DNA from: Bradyrhizobium sp. 195 | Lineage (GTDB): Bacteria > Pseudomonadota > Alphaproteobacteria > Rhizobiales > Xanthobacteraceae | Assembly (NCBI RefSeq): GCF_023101665.1 | Contig: NZ_CP082161.1 | Span: 2,542,001 to 2,606,000 of the forward strand | DNA: 64,000 nt | Reading direction: 5' to 3' | Part shown: positions 54,721 through 64,000 of the stretch, piece after piece | Layout of the letters: each line of letters starts with the position of its first letter | Position numbering within the stretch: position 1 is the stretch's first letter | The notes under the pieces: model-generated | The model's input: the letters and a program-made list of their open reading frames with translations, nothing else | What the model was told of the DNA's origin: nothing | The model's database searches: none | Program-made: the position numbers and the translations under genes

Positions 54721-55968
54721 TCAACGGCTAAACCGCGCCACCAGCTCCACATGCGGCGTGTGGCGGAACTGGTCGACAGGCACCACCGCCTCCAATCGAT
54801 AGCCGCCGTCGATCAGCAGTCGCGCGTCGCGGGCAAATGTCGCGACGTTGCAGGACACCGCGATCACCACCGGCACTTTGCTCGCGGCGAGCTTCAACGC
54901 CTGCGCCTGCGCGCCCTGGCGCGGCGGGTCGAACACGACGGCATCGAAATCGCGCAGCTCCGGCAGCACCAGGGGGCGGCGAAACAGATCGCGCGGCTCG
55001 CACTTGATCGGCTTCAGGCCCGGCGTGCGCGCGGCTTTCGCGAGGGCCGCAATCGCACCGGCGTCGTTGTCATAGGCGGTGACGCGGGCCTTCTCCGCGA
55101 GCCGCAGAGCGAACGGGCCGACACCGCAGAAAAGGTCGAGAACTTCCTTGGCCTTGCCGATGCGTTCCGCGATAAGCGCGGCGAGCGTCTCTTCGCCCGC
55201 CACCGTCGCCTGCAGGAATGAGCCCGGCGGTAGCGTCACCTCGGCGCGGCCCATCTTCACCGTTGGCGGCAAGCGTTGCAGCACCAACTCGCCATGCCGC
55301 GTCAGCCGCGCCAGGCGGTGCAGTTCGGCGACGCGCGAGAGTGCCGTGACGAGCGCCGTCGGCAGCGGGCCGGAGCCGCGCACGTCGACGTCGAGGCCAT
55401 TGGCGGTGGCGGTGACCTGGATGTCGAGCGGCTTGGTCACCGGCATCCTGGATGTCAGCGGCTCGGCGAGCGCCCAGGCGGCATCGAGCGCGCCGTCGAG
55501 CGCGGGATCGAGGATGGGGCAGCGATCAATTGGAATGACGTCGTGCGAGCTCGTCGCGGAGAAACCGACCTTGAGGATGTCATGCGTGCCGAAGCGGCCG
55601 TGCAGGGTGATGCGCCTGCGCCCGGCGCCGTGAGCATCGACCAGCGGCGCCACGTCGCAATCGATGCCGGCCTGCGCCAGTGTTTCGACCACGATGCCGC
55701 GCTTCCAGGCGTGATAGGACTCAGCCGCCCAGTGCTGGATGGCGCAGCCGCCGCAGACGCCGAAATGCGGACAGAACGGCTCGACGCGCTCGGAGCTTGC
55801 CACATCCACCGCGAGCAGCTTGCGGCGGTCGGGATGGTGGCCCGCGACGTGATCGACCTCGACGGTCTCGCCGCCAAGCGTGTAGGGCACATAGATCGCT
55901 TCGCCCGTCGCCATCGAGACGCCGTCGCCGCGATGGCCAACGTGATCAATCGTGAGACGTTCAACCAC
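54721..55968 (-). CDS. 23S rRNA/RNA uracil-C5 methyltransferase (RlmD/RumA class)
   Basis: About 415 residues. A TRAM-like N-terminus leads to the [4Fe-4S] cluster site [15 protein letters not shown] (C-x5-C-x2-C, with a later Cys in IDRCPILD). The SAM motif is [15 protein letters not shown], and the catalytic Cys is in [16 protein letters not shown], preceded by FDPPRQGAQ. It forms m5U in RNA; RlmD (U1939) and RlmCD-type sites are the options. A GTG at 55968 overlapping the tlyA stop was chosen; GTG 55977 is possible. Confidence 0.88.
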   Translation of the reverse strand: MVERLTIDHVGHRGDGVSMATGEAIYVPYTLGGETVEVDHVAGHHPDRRKLLAVDVASSERVEPFCPHFGVCGGCAIQHWAAESYHAWKRGIVVETLAQAGIDCDVAPLVDAHGAGRRRITLHGRFGTHDILKVGFSATSSHDVIPIDRCPILDPALDGALDAAWALAEPLTSRMPVTKPLDIQVTATANGLDVDVRGSGPLPTALVTALSRVAELHRLARLTRHGELVLQRLPPTVKMGRAEVTLPPGSFLQATVAGEETLAALIAERIGKAKEVLDLFCGVGPFALRLAEKARVTAYDNDAGAIAALAKAARTPGLKPIKCEPRDLFRRPLVLPELRDFDAVVFDPPRQGAQAQALKLAASKVPVVIAVSCNVATFARDARLLIDGGYRLEAVVPVDQFRHTPHVELVARFSR

Positions 55969-56695
55969 GGCGCGCACCCAGGAAGAATTCGATGTTGCCG
56001 TCGCCGCCCGCAATCGAGGACGGAAATATCTCGATGGCGGCGCAGCCGAGCGAAGCGGCAAAGGCGGCGATGTCGTCGCAGATCTCCTTGTGCACGGCGG
56101 CGTCGCGGACGATGCCCTTCTTGTTGTGCTTCCTATCAGCCTCGAACTGCGGCTTGATCAGCGCCAGCAGGCTCATCGGCGCGGCGGCGAGGGAAAGAGC
56201 GACCGGCAGCACCGTCTTGAGCGAGATGAAGCTGACGTCGATGACGACGACATCGGGCCGCGCCGGCAGCCGCTTGCCGTCATAGCTGCGGATGTCGGTC
56301 TCCTCCATCGACACGATCTTGGGATGATCCCGCAGCGAGGGATGCAGCTGGCTGGTGCCGACATCGATTGCGAACACCAGGCTTGCGCCGTTCGCCAGCA
56401 GCACCTCGGTGAAGCCGCCGGTGGACGCGCCGACATCGAGGCAGACATGATCCTCGATTTCGATCGGGTAGCGCTCCAGCGCGCCGGCGAGCTTGACGCC
56501 GCCACGGGAGACGTAGGGGTGCGCAGGCTCGGCCTGGATCACCGCATCCTCGGCAATCGTCTCCGACGGTTTTGAAACCTGCTTGTCGTCGGCCGTGACG
56601 AGGCCAGCCTCGATCGCCGCGCGCGCCCGCGCCCGGCTCTCGAACAGGCCGCGCTCGACCAGCAATATATCTGCGCGCTTGCGGGCAGGGGACAT
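55961..56695 (-). CDS. tlyA: TlyA-family 2'-O-methyltransferase / hemolysin A-like
   Basis: 244 residues from ATG 56695. An S4 RNA-binding domain ([20 protein letters not shown]) precedes a FtsJ/RrmJ-type methyltransferase with SAM site [16 protein letters not shown], and the K-D-K-E-like residues in [12 protein letters not shown] and [10 protein letters not shown]. It modifies 16S and 23S rRNA riboses (known for Mycobacterium TlyA) and was first named hemolysin. Downstream it overlaps the RNA methyltransferase gene. A GTG at 56713 is a longer alternative. Confidence 0.88.
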   Translation of the reverse strand: MSPARKRADILLVERGLFESRARARAAIEAGLVTADDKQVSKPSETIAEDAVIQAEPAHPYVSRGGVKLAGALERYPIEIEDHVCLDVGASTGGFTEVLLANGASLVFAIDVGTSQLHPSLRDHPKIVSMEETDIRSYDGKRLPARPDVVVIDVSFISLKTVLPVALSLAAAPMSLLALIKPQFEADRKHNKKGIVRDAAVHKEICDDIAAFAASLGCAAIEIFPSSIAGGDGNIEFFLGARRG

Positions 56696-56917
56696 CACGC
56701 TCTCATGTGACACTTCTTGGGACGATTGATGGGCTCATGTAGCGATCAATCGCGCGGCCGCCATCCGGACGCAAGCCTCGAACGTCAGGCCCTGCGTGTC
56801 GACCTCTGCCGTCTGCCTCGGAGGTACGGTCCATGAAGCGGCTGACGCGGCCGACATTTTGCGAAGCGAATGCCCGAAAATTTGGATCGAGATGCGAGTC
56901 GCCGCGCGAGCTCTGCT

Positions 56918-57085
56918 GCCTCGCCCGCCTGCGGGGGGAAGGCCGGGGAGAGGGTGTCTCCGCGAGCAAGGACCCTCAAGAAGAGAAAGCCCTCACCCGA
57001 CGCTGCGCGATAGCCGGGGCATCGCCCCGGCGTTCCTAGAGGACGGCCGCCGGAGGCGGCCTACGCTCTCCCGCAAGCGGGAGAG
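56918..57085. repeat. Palindromic intergenic repeat (CTCTCCCGC family), copy 2
   Basis: Ends in CTCTCCCGC-aa-GCGGGAGAG (57066-57085), and its start carries CGCCTGCGGGGGGAAGGC and GGGGAGAGGGTG. It is related to 15566-15683. It occupies most of the 400-base gap between tlyA and dxs, so these genes may be separated into two transcripts here. Confidence 0.7.
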
Positions 57086-57095
57086 GTGAAACCAA

Positions 57096-59024
57096 TCAGG
57101 CCAGCTTGACCGTCTCGGCCTTGACGTCCTTGCCGAGCGCCTCGAACACCTTGGCGACGATGCCCTTGGCGTCGAGACCGGCGCGGCCGTACATCGCGGC
57201 CGGCGTGTCGTGGTCCTGGAACACGTCGGGCAGCACCATCGAGCGGAACTTGACCATGCCGGTGTCGAGCACGCCCTGATCGGTCAGGTACTGCGCGACA
57301 TGGGAGCCGAAGCCGCCGACCGAGCCTTCCTCGATCGTGATCAGGATCTCGTGGTCGCGGGCAAGCTTGAGCACCAGCTCGGTGTCCAGCGGCTTCATGA
57401 AGCGGGCATCGGCGATCGTGGTCGACAGGCCGTGGGCCGCGAGCTCGTCGGCCGCCTTCTCGCATTCGGCGAGGCGCGTGCCGAAGGAGAGCAGGGCGAT
57501 CTTGCTGCCCTGACGGATCATGCGGCCCTTGCCGACCTCGAGCGGAATGCCGACCTCCGGCATCTCGATGCCGCGACCTTCGCCGCGCGGATAGCGCAGC
57601 GAGCTCGGACGGTCGTCGATCGCGACCTGGGTCGCCACCATGTGCACGAGCTCGGCCTCATCGGCCGCCGCCATGATCACCATGTTCGGCAGACAGCCGA
57701 GAAAGGCGTTGTCGAACGAGCCGGCATGGGTCGCACCGTCGGCGCCGACGAGGCCGGCGCGGTCGATGGCGAAGCGGACGGGCAGGTTCTGAATCGCGAC
57801 GTCGTGAACGATCTGGTCGTAGCCGCGCTGCAGGAAGGTCGAGTAGATCGCGCAGAACGGCTTGTAGCCTTCGCTCGCAAGACCGGCGGCAAAGGTGACC
57901 GCGTGCTGCTCGGCGATGCCGACGTCGAAGGTGCGATCGGGGAAGGCCTTGTTGAAGATGTCGACGCCGGTGCCGGACGGCATCGCCGCGGTAATGGCGA
58001 CGATCTTGTCGTCCTTCTCGGCTTCCTTGACGAGGCTCTGGCCGAACACGTTCTGATAGGCCGGCGCATTCGGCTTGGCCTTGGCTTGCGTGCCGGTCGC
58101 GACGTCGAACTTGACGACCGCATGGTACTTGTCGGCGGACGCTTCGGCCGGGCCGTAGCCCTTGCCCTTCTGGGTCACGACGTGGACCAGGATCGGGCCG
58201 GTCTCCATGTCGCGGACGTTCTTCAGCACGGGCAGCAGATGGTCGAGATTGTGGCCGTCGATCGGGCCGACATAGTAGAAGCCGAGTTCCTCGAACAGCG
58301 TGCCGCCGTCCATCATGAAGCCGCGGGAATATTCCTCGACGCGATTGGCGCGGTTGGCGATGATCTTGGGCAGGCGCTTGTTGATCTGCTTGGCCGCATC
58401 GCGCAGCGTGCGATACGTCTTGCCGGAGTAGAGGCGCGACAGATAGGCGCTCATCGCGCCGACCGGCGGCGCGATCGACATGTCGTTGTCGTTGAGGATG
58501 ACGATCAGGCGCGAGTTCATCGCACCCGCGTTGTTCATGGCCTCATAGGCCATGCCGGCCGACATCGCACCATCACCGATGACGGCGATAACGTTGTTCT
58601 TGCCGCCGGAGAGGTCGCGCGCCACGGCCATGCCGAGGCCGGCGGAGATCGAGGTGGAGGAATGCGCCGCGCCGAACGGATCGTAGTCGCTCTCGCTGCG
58701 CTTGGTGAAACCGGACAGGCCGCCGCCGGTGCGCAACGTGCGAATGCGGTCGCGCCGGCCGGTGAGGATCTTGTGCGGATAGGCCTGGTGGCCGACGTCC
58801 CAGATCAGCCGGTCGCGCGGCGTGTCGAAGACGTAATGGATCGCGGTGGTGAGCTCGACCACGCCGAGGCCCGCGCCGAAGTGACCGCCGGTCACCGAGA
58901 CGGCATCGATGGTCTCCTGCCGCAACTCGTCGGCGACCTGGCGAACCTGCTCGATCTTGAGCTTGCGCAAATCGTCTGGCGTCCGGATGGTGTCGAGAAG
59001 CGGCGTCTTACTGTATGCGTTCAC
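57096..59024 (-). CDS. dxs: 1-deoxy-D-xylulose-5-phosphate synthase
   Basis: 642 residues from a GTG start ([13 protein letters not shown]). First enzyme of the MEP isoprenoid pathway: pyruvate plus glyceraldehyde 3-phosphate give DXP, with TPP. TPP motif [32 protein letters not shown]; the transketolase central part [19 protein letters not shown] with the catalytic Glu, and the C-terminal [12 protein letters not shown] are all present. The order xseB-dxs-tlyA is typical of bacteria. Longer in-frame starts upstream (59081) lack support. Confidence 0.96.
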   Translation of the reverse strand: MNAYSKTPLLDTIRTPDDLRKLKIEQVRQVADELRQETIDAVSVTGGHFGAGLGVVELTTAIHYVFDTPRDRLIWDVGHQAYPHKILTGRRDRIRTLRTGGGLSGFTKRSESDYDPFGAAHSSTSISAGLGMAVARDLSGGKNNVIAVIGDGAMSAGMAYEAMNNAGAMNSRLIVILNDNDMSIAPPVGAMSAYLSRLYSGKTYRTLRDAAKQINKRLPKIIANRANRVEEYSRGFMMDGGTLFEELGFYYVGPIDGHNLDHLLPVLKNVRDMETGPILVHVVTQKGKGYGPAEASADKYHAVVKFDVATGTQAKAKPNAPAYQNVFGQSLVKEAEKDDKIVAITAAMPSGTGVDIFNKAFPDRTFDVGIAEQHAVTFAAGLASEGYKPFCAIYSTFLQRGYDQIVHDVAIQNLPVRFAIDRAGLVGADGATHAGSFDNAFLGCLPNMVIMAAADEAELVHMVATQVAIDDRPSSLRYPRGEGRGIEMPEVGIPLEVGKGRMIRQGSKIALLSFGTRLAECEKAADELAAHGLSTTIADARFMKPLDTELVLKLARDHEILITIEEGSVGGFGSHVAQYLTDQGVLDTGMVKFRSMVLPDVFQDHDTPAAMYGRAGLDAKGIVAKVFEALGKDVKAETVKLA

Positions 59025-59632
59025 GGCGATTTCCAATTTGTCAGCGCCGGAAGATCGTTCCGGCGCGCGATGGGTTTGCACAATATCGGCGCAGCGCGAG
59101 TCCTAACCGTCGGAGCCACCTGCATGGGGCAAGGCCCCGTCTTCAAGCTTAGGTGAGCTTAAGTGCGCTCCGGTTCAGTCTCTGTGATCCCTGTCACTTA
59201 GATCGGCTTCGTCCGTCCCAGCCAATTTCACTAGCAGATTGAAGCACTTGTCGTCGGTAATCAGCGCCCACGCAAGGCTTACAAAAAGCCACACTCCGCG
59301 CAGCTTTACACCAAAGCTTGGGCCAAAGCCAACCCGCAGGGTCGATTAGGGGTATGCAGATGCAACCGGCGGGCCAGAGTAGTTAACTGTGGTCCGCGGC
59401 GAGGGGTTCCCGGCTTGGCTGGTTCCCGGGCGGCTTTTTCGACGCGAATCGGATCTTTTTCGGTCCCGGAGCCGCCTATTGCCCAGTGGCGAGCAGTGGC
59501 GCCCGCCGATGGAACCGTCTTGTCTCGTGGGACGGCGCCCTGCGATCGTGAAAAACTCGGCCCGCTACGCTTTCATTGCCGTGTCATAGGGCCAAACGCG
59601 TGAGGAGGGTGGGTGTGTGGGAAAGCCTCGGC
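59025..59632. other. Intergenic region between dxs and xseB, no gene seen
   Basis: About 600 bases. A short frame at 59389-59589 has no ribosome binding site or known product. Two GGTTCCCGG copies at about 59407 and 59423 are direct repeats separated by 7 bases, and GTGA/TCAC arms occur at about 59187-59200. No riboswitch motif was recognised. It may hold a long 5' leader of dxs. Confidence 0.5.
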
Positions 59633-59884
59633 TCACTGCACGTCGAGCGGCGCAGTGCCGGTGGCCTGCCCGCTGGCATCGGTGGTGATCTTGTCGACGC
59701 GGGCCTCGGCCTGGCGCAGCAATTCCTCGCAGCGGCGCTTCAACGCCTCGCCGCGCTCGTAGATCGTCACGGATTCCTCGAGCGGCACCTTGCCGTCTTC
59801 GAGCCGCTTCACGATCGTCTCGAGTTCCTCGATCGCGCGCTCGAAGGTGAGCCTGGTCACGTCGATTTGGGTGTTTTCGGCCAT
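59633..59884 (-). CDS. xseB: Exodeoxyribonuclease VII small subunit
   Basis: 83 residues, helical-hairpin small subunit that combines with XseA to degrade single-stranded DNA. The family pattern LTFERAIEELETIVKRLEDG, VPLEESVTIYERGEALKRRC and QAEARVDKI is complete. It begins 74 bases after the stop of the histone deacetylase-like gene and precedes dxs, the common gene order. Confidence 0.95.
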   Translation of the reverse strand: MAENTQIDVTRLTFERAIEELETIVKRLEDGKVPLEESVTIYERGEALKRRCEELLRQAEARVDKITTDASGQATGTAPLDVQ

Positions 59885-59958
59885 ATCCGTTTCCGATTGC
59901 CCGATTCGCTTTCCTGGCAGTGAAAGCGGGTTTTGCGGGCTTAATGTGGCGGGCGTCG

Positions 59959-60888
59959 TCAGGCACCCATCAGGGCGCCGACATGCGCCGTAACAGATTC
60001 TTTCAGTCCTTGCAGGTCATAGCCGCCCTCGAGCACCGAAACAACGCGGCCGCCTGCGGACTTGTCCGCGAGATCCATCAGCTTGCGCGTCACCCAGGCA
60101 TAATCCTCCGCGCGCAAATTCAGCGAAGCCAGCGGATCGCGATAATGCGCATCGAAGCCGGCGGAGATGACCACGAGTTCGGGGCTGAATTTCTCGAGTT
60201 GCGGCAGGATCAGATTCTCGAACGCTGAACGGAATTCCGGCCCGCCATCTTCGGAAGCGAGCGGCGCGTTGACGATGGTGTCGTGATCGCCGCGTTCGCT
60301 TTTCGCGCCCGTGCCCGGAAACAGCGGCATCTGGTGCGTCGAGCAGTACATCACGGTCGGGTCCGACCAGAAGATGTCCTGCGTGCCGTTGCCGTGATGC
60401 ACGTCGAAATCGACGATGGCCGCGCGCGTGATGCCGTATTTGCGCTGTGCATGGCGCGCGGCGATGGCGACATTGTCGAAGAAGCAGAAGCCCATCGGCT
60501 TGCCGATCTCGGCGTGATGTCCGGGCGGGCGCACCGCGACGAAGGCGTTGCGATGCTCGCCCGCCATCACCGCTTCGGTCGCCGCGACCGCGCCGCCGAC
60601 GCCGCGCATCACCGCCTCCCACGTGCCCGGCGACATCGAGGTGTCGCCGTCGATATAGACCTGTCCGCTGGACGGTGCGATGTGGCGCAGCTCGGTGACG
60701 TAATGCTCGTTGTGGCACAGCGTGACGAGATCGAGATCGCCTTCCGGCGCCTGGTCGCGCACCAGAAACTGGAAGCGCTCATGAGACAGCGCTTCTTCCA
60801 CGGCGCGAAGACGATCCGGCCTCTCAGGATGTCCCGGCGGCGTGACATGGTCGAGGCAGGCCTTGTGGGAAAGGAGAAGCGTGCTCAT
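59959..60888 (-). CDS. Class II histone deacetylase-like amidohydrolase
   Basis: 309 residues, zinc deacetylase fold. Seen: [20 protein letters not shown] with the His-His pair, [16 protein letters not shown] with the metal Asp and His, [15 protein letters not shown] with the second Asp, and [10 protein letters not shown]. Bacterial members act on acetyl-polyamines or acetyl-lysine; the substrate here is not known. ATG 60888 has GAGG upstream; the longer frame start at 60933 was not supported. xseB follows and is probably in the same transcript. Confidence 0.9.
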   Translation of the reverse strand: MSTLLLSHKACLDHVTPPGHPERPDRLRAVEEALSHERFQFLVRDQAPEGDLDLVTLCHNEHYVTELRHIAPSSGQVYIDGDTSMSPGTWEAVMRGVGGAVAATEAVMAGEHRNAFVAVRPPGHHAEIGKPMGFCFFDNVAIAARHAQRKYGITRAAIVDFDVHHGNGTQDIFWSDPTVMYCSTHQMPLFPGTGAKSERGDHDTIVNAPLASEDGGPEFRSAFENLILPQLEKFSPELVVISAGFDAHYRDPLASLNLRAEDYAWVTRKLMDLADKSAGGRVVSVLEGGYDLQGLKESVTAHVGALMGA

Positions 60889-61020
60889 CAGGTCGGCCTC
60901 ACAGGAAACGGGCTTTTGGCGTCGTTGGCGCATCCGGCGCCAAAACGCAATGCAGAACTCAATCTATGCGCTTGGGCGGCAATGGCAAAGGGTTGTCCGG
61001 CCCGGCCGGTTTGATCCGGA

Positions 61021-62676
61021 TCAATTCACGCGCAGGATGCGGCTCGGCGGTAGCGGACCGATCGGCCCGTGTGCCCGGAAGAACGCAAACAGCGCGTCCG
61101 CGTCGTAGCCGCCATATTGTGGCGCCGTGCCTTGTTTGGCGACGGTAAAACCGTCGCCGCCGACGGCGAGGTAATCGTTGAGGGTGACGCGGTAGCCGCT
61201 TGCAGGGTCGATCGGCCTGGCGTTGAGCGTCATCTTCTCGGGGATCACGCGCTCGCCGAATGGCTTCGCCGCATCCCAGGCATAGCTGAATCCGTTCGAC
61301 ACCTGGAGGATGCGCGGCCGCTTTGGGTCGAGCCATTGCTGCTCGAGCATGTCCTTGAGCTGACTGCCGGTCAGCGTCATCGTGACGAGGCGGTTGCGGA
61401 ACGGCTGGCTGGCGAAAACGTCGCCGAAGGATATCGCGCCGTTCTCCTTCGGGACGATGTCGGTGCGGATGCCGCCGGGATTGGTGAGCGCGATGACAGC
61501 GCTCCCATCTTTGGCTTCCCTGGTCGCGGCAAGCTGCGCGTCCGCGATGACGTCGCCGAGCGGGCTTTCGCCGGCCTCGTTCGGCACGCGCGACAGCGTC
61601 TGCGTCACCGATCCGGCCGGCCGGTTGGCGATCGGCGCTGAGAGCCTGTCGTAGGCCTCGATCAGCGCGGTCTGTTCCGCGTCCCTCGCCAGCGAGGCAT
61701 TGGCGACGATGACGTTCTCGGCCCTGGCGCCGACGATGTCGCGCGTTGTGGGATCGAGCTTGAGGTCGATCGCGGTGACCAGCGTGCCGTATTTGTCGCC
61801 GCTGGTGACGAGCCGCCCGTCGATGTCGCAGACATAGGCGCGATGGGTGTGGCCGCTGACGACGACGTCGACGGCACGGTCGAATTTCTTGACGATGTCG
61901 ACGATCGGCCCCGTGATAGTCGGGCATTCATTGTAGTCGCCGGCGGGCTCGCCGCCCTGGTGGATCAGCACCACGATCGCCTCGACGCCCCGCGCCTTCA
62001 GCTGCGGCACGAGCGCGTTCACCGTCTCGGCTTCGTCGCGGAATTCGAGCCCGGCGATGCCCGACGGCGAGACGATGCCCGCGGTCTCCTTCAAGGTCAG
62101 CCCGATGAAGGCGACGGGGATGCCGTCGAATTCCCTGATCTCGTAGGGCGGCAGCACGCTGTTGCCCGTCGCGGTTTCGATGGTGGATGCCGCGAGATAA
62201 CGGAATTTGGCGCCCGTGAAGGGGTGCGGTCCCTGGCAGCCGTCGAGGGGATGGCAGCCGCCGTTCTGCATCCTGAGCAGCTCGGTCTTGCCCTCGTCGA
62301 ATTCGTGGTTGCCGACCGACGTGATCGCAAGCCCCATCATCGAGAGCGATTCGATCGAGGGCTCGTCGTGAAACATCGCCGACAGGAACGGGCTCGCGCC
62401 GATCAGGTCGCCGGCGGCGACGAAGATCGTGTTCTTGTGTCCTTCGCGCAGCTGCTTGACCAGCGTCGCCATGTATTCGGCGCCGCCGGCCGCCACCATC
62501 ACCTTCCTGGCCTTATCCTCGGGATCCCCGACGCGGATGCCACCCGGCGGCGGGCGCAGATTGCCGTGGAAATCGTTGATCGCGAGGATGCGCAGCTCGA
62601 CTGGCGCGACGGTCTGGGCCGAGGCGGGGAGGGTGCTGGCAAGGGCGAGGGCGGTGAGGAGGGATCGGTATCGCAT
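61021..62676 (-). CDS. Periplasmic 5'-nucleotidase / UDP-sugar hydrolase family
   Basis: 551 residues with a signal peptide (MRYRSLLTALALASTLPASA). The metallophosphatase domain carries NDFHGN, AAGDLIGASP, GNHEFDEG, and GHTHRAYVC; the C-terminal substrate domain (about 340-520) has NPGGIRTD and SNGFSYAWD-type residues. Such enzymes hydrolyse nucleotides in the periplasm for salvage. The ATG at 62676 is used; another ATG at 62694 would add six residues. No partner gene is adjacent. Confidence 0.9.
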   Translation of the reverse strand: MRYRSLLTALALASTLPASAQTVAPVELRILAINDFHGNLRPPPGGIRVGDPEDKARKVMVAAGGAEYMATLVKQLREGHKNTIFVAAGDLIGASPFLSAMFHDEPSIESLSMMGLAITSVGNHEFDEGKTELLRMQNGGCHPLDGCQGPHPFTGAKFRYLAASTIETATGNSVLPPYEIREFDGIPVAFIGLTLKETAGIVSPSGIAGLEFRDEAETVNALVPQLKARGVEAIVVLIHQGGEPAGDYNECPTITGPIVDIVKKFDRAVDVVVSGHTHRAYVCDIDGRLVTSGDKYGTLVTAIDLKLDPTTRDIVGARAENVIVANASLARDAEQTALIEAYDRLSAPIANRPAGSVTQTLSRVPNEAGESPLGDVIADAQLAATREAKDGSAVIALTNPGGIRTDIVPKENGAISFGDVFASQPFRNRLVTMTLTGSQLKDMLEQQWLDPKRPRILQVSNGFSYAWDAAKPFGERVIPEKMTLNARPIDPASGYRVTLNDYLAVGGDGFTVAKQGTAPQYGGYDADALFAFFRAHGPIGPLPPSRILRVN

Positions 62677-62725
62677 GGAGCCAAGATTAGACATTCCGCG
62701 CGAAGTTTTCACGAAGCATCTCGCC

Positions 62726-62830
62726 GTCATTCCGGGGCGACGCGCAGCGTCGAGCCCGGAATCCATTGTGCGGCGGAGTTGGTTGATGAATGGATTCCGG
62801 GTTCGCGCCAAGGGCGCGCCCCGGAATGAC
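62726..62830. repeat. Intergenic repeat (CATTCCGGG...CCCCGGAATGAC family), copy 3
   Basis: Starts GTCATTCCGGGGCGACGCGC and ends GCCCCGGAATGAC; inside is GGATTCCGGGTTCGCGCC. It shares ends with the copies at 22968-23080 and 26503-26604. It lies between the nucleotidase and the enoyl-CoA hydratase genes. Confidence 0.75.
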
Positions 62831-62857
62831 GGCGGTAGGTGGAGTGCTGGCTCGTAC

Positions 62858-63616
62858 CTACCGCTTCTTCCTGTTCGCGAACGCATTGAATGCCGCCACC
62901 GCTTCCTCCGATTTCAGCCGCTCGCCGAACAGGTGGCCTTCCTGGTCGATGCGGCGGGTGAGCTCTTCGGCCGGTGTGCGTAGCAGTTTGCGCGAGATCG
63001 CGGCCGCCTCGGCCGGCAGCCGGCAGATCTCGCGCGCCACTTTGCGCGCCTCGACCTCGGTATGTCCCGGCGACACAACGGCGTTGACGAAGCCGGCAGC
63101 ATGCGCGTCTGCGGCGGAAAAAGTCCGCCCCATCACCAGCATCGCGAAGGCGCGCTGGTAGCCCATCGTGTTCGGCATCAAGAGGCTGGCCGCGCCGACC
63201 GGGACAAGTCCGAGATGGATATAGGGTGCGGAGAAGGTCGCAGCGTTCGAGGCTAGCACATAGTCGCAGTGGAATAGCATCACGGTACCCATGCCGATCG
63301 AGGCGCCGTCCACGGCTGCGATGATCGGCTTGGTATTGAGGGCGAGCGAATAGAGAAATTTTGCGCCCTCCGACAGCGTCTCGGGGCGCGAGGTGTCGGC
63401 GTGCATGAAATCGTCGATGTCGTCGCCGGCGGTGAACACGCCGGAGCCACCGGTGATGATCATGCAGCGGATATCAGGGTTGTTCTGCGCGGTGTCGATC
63501 GCGCGGCCCATCTCCCGGTACATGTCCTGGGTGATCGCGTTTTTCTTGCCCGGGCGACGCAGGGTGATCACGCGCGTTCCGCGCTCCTCGGTGATCACGA
63601 TGTTGCCATTCGGCAT
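62858..63616 (-). CDS. Enoyl-CoA hydratase/isomerase family protein
   Basis: 252 residues, crotonase fold. Oxyanion hole from GVFTAGDDIDDF and VDGASIGMGTVMLFHCDYV. The NAATFSAPYIHLGLVPVGAA region contains no second catalytic Glu, so it may be an isomerase or a hydratase-like enzyme of unknown substrate. The C-terminal helices (AAAISRKLLRTPAEELTRRI, HLFGERLKSEEA) match long-chain branch members. ATG 63616 follows a GGGGGGCTC stretch. It is divergent from an MFS gene. Confidence 0.85.
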   Translation of the reverse strand: MPNGNIVITEERGTRVITLRRPGKKNAITQDMYREMGRAIDTAQNNPDIRCMIITGGSGVFTAGDDIDDFMHADTSRPETLSEGAKFLYSLALNTKPIIAAVDGASIGMGTVMLFHCDYVLASNAATFSAPYIHLGLVPVGAASLLMPNTMGYQRAFAMLVMGRTFSAADAHAAGFVNAVVSPGHTEVEARKVAREICRLPAEAAAISRKLLRTPAEELTRRIDQEGHLFGERLKSEEAVAAFNAFANRKKR

Positions 63617-63859
63617 GAGAGCCCCCCGCGCTCGCTGCGACGCTCGCCGCTTCGCGAGTCTCGCCAAGCGTCAGCCTACATCATCCCGCAGGCCTGCCAA
63701 TGCGCTGGCTCGATCTTTTCGGCGCCAATTTCCGCACGGCCGGCGCATGGCAGCCGTTGCCGCGGCGCGCCGCAACAATTGGCTACAATGTTTCATTTGA
63801 AAAACCGGTGGTTGTGGTGCACGATCTCACGCGGTTCCATTTGGCCGATTGCTCGATTG

Positions 63860-64000
63860 ATGATTGCCGCAACCCGCGTCGACGAATCCTCGCTGCACTA
63901 CCGCGGCTGGCGCGTCGTGCTGGCCTGCTTCCTGATGGCCTTCTTCATGTTCGGCTTCGGCCTGTACGGCCAGGGCGTCTATCTTGCCGAGCTGCAGCGC
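63860..64000 (+). CDS. MFS transporter, 5' part only (runs off window)
   Basis: The first 47 codons of an open frame that continues past 64000: MIAATRVDESSLHYRGWRVV, then the hydrophobic ACFLMAFFMFGFGLYGQGVY. This is the N-terminus and first membrane helix of a major facilitator superfamily transporter of the oxalate/formate or monocarboxylate type. It is divergent from the crotonase gene; the 243 bases between them contain the promoters, but no motif was recognised. Product and substrate remain open. Confidence 0.65.
   Translation, partial: MIAATRVDESSLHYRGWRVVLACFLMAFFMFGFGLYGQGVYLAELQR

Noticed and set aside
57210..59156. 648-codon + strand frame opposite dxs
   Set aside because: It is the reverse of dxs, a secure gene; the product is low-complexity without motif.

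Overview
The window looks like chromosome of a Bradyrhizobium-type alphaproteobacterium (order Rhizobiales). It is GC-rich and almost fully coding. It carries several families of short palindromic intergenic repeats that I recall from Bradyrhizobium and Rhodopseudomonas genomes, and many genes resemble small proteins typical of that genus. No rRNA, tRNA, CRISPR array, prophage or insertion sequence was recognised. All assignments come from reading the sequence and from memory of protein families; no database search was run.

Region 1-17 kb is the accessory, stress-related part. It holds a very large soluble hybrid histidine kinase with an array of exact 276-base HAMP repeats, a run of small secreted or hydrophilic proteins, two DUF4142 proteins, a ribbon-helix-helix (RHH) protein, a PAP2/DUF3147 membrane trio, a pyruvate-oxidase-like thiamine diphosphate enzyme, a PRC-barrel protein, a PhoD-like alkaline phosphatase, an aldo/keto reductase and a His-rich secreted protein. 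Eight sites matching the alphaproteobacterial general-stress sigma factor EcfG promoter (GGAAC-N16/17-xGTT, one weaker) lie in this stretch, each pointing at one of these genes. The segment therefore reads as a clustered piece of the general stress response regulon, including the giant kinase. The RHH gene has a palindromic operator overlapping its predicted EcfG -10 element.

Region 17-31 kb is mostly housekeeping and metabolism: a short BoxR-like HTH protein, a PLP aminotransferase, DUF3124, a CPA2 cation/proton antiporter with an RCK domain, a RibB protein with a degenerate GTP cyclohydrolase II-like half, glutaryl-CoA dehydrogenase, an MBL-fold hydrolase, DUF1499, an acyl-CoA ligase, an extensin-like protein, an L,D-transpeptidase lipoprotein and CorA. 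Region 31.4-33.3 kb has one small gene and then a dense island of different repeat families plus a strongly structured RNA-like element.

Region 33-47 kb holds an SDR and pdxH, a J-domain protein, an ECF sigma/anti-sigma pair, fabI, a histidine phosphatase, aroC, a class III cyclase, clpS, and a fluoride operon (MFS transporter, two CrcB/Fluc proteins, DUF190) preceded by a clear fluoride riboswitch and terminator. Downstream are a DUF1194 protein, a duplicated-domain protein and a crotonase.

Region 48-55 kb is a catabolic unit: a GntR/FCD regulator with two predicted winged helices, divergent from an HMG-CoA-lyase-like gene, a CaiB-type CoA transferase and a complete NMT1-type ABC importer. 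Region 55-64 kb contains an RNA m5U methyltransferase, tlyA, dxs, xseB, a class II histone deacetylase-like hydrolase, a 5'-nucleotidase, an enoyl-CoA hydratase and the start of an MFS transporter.
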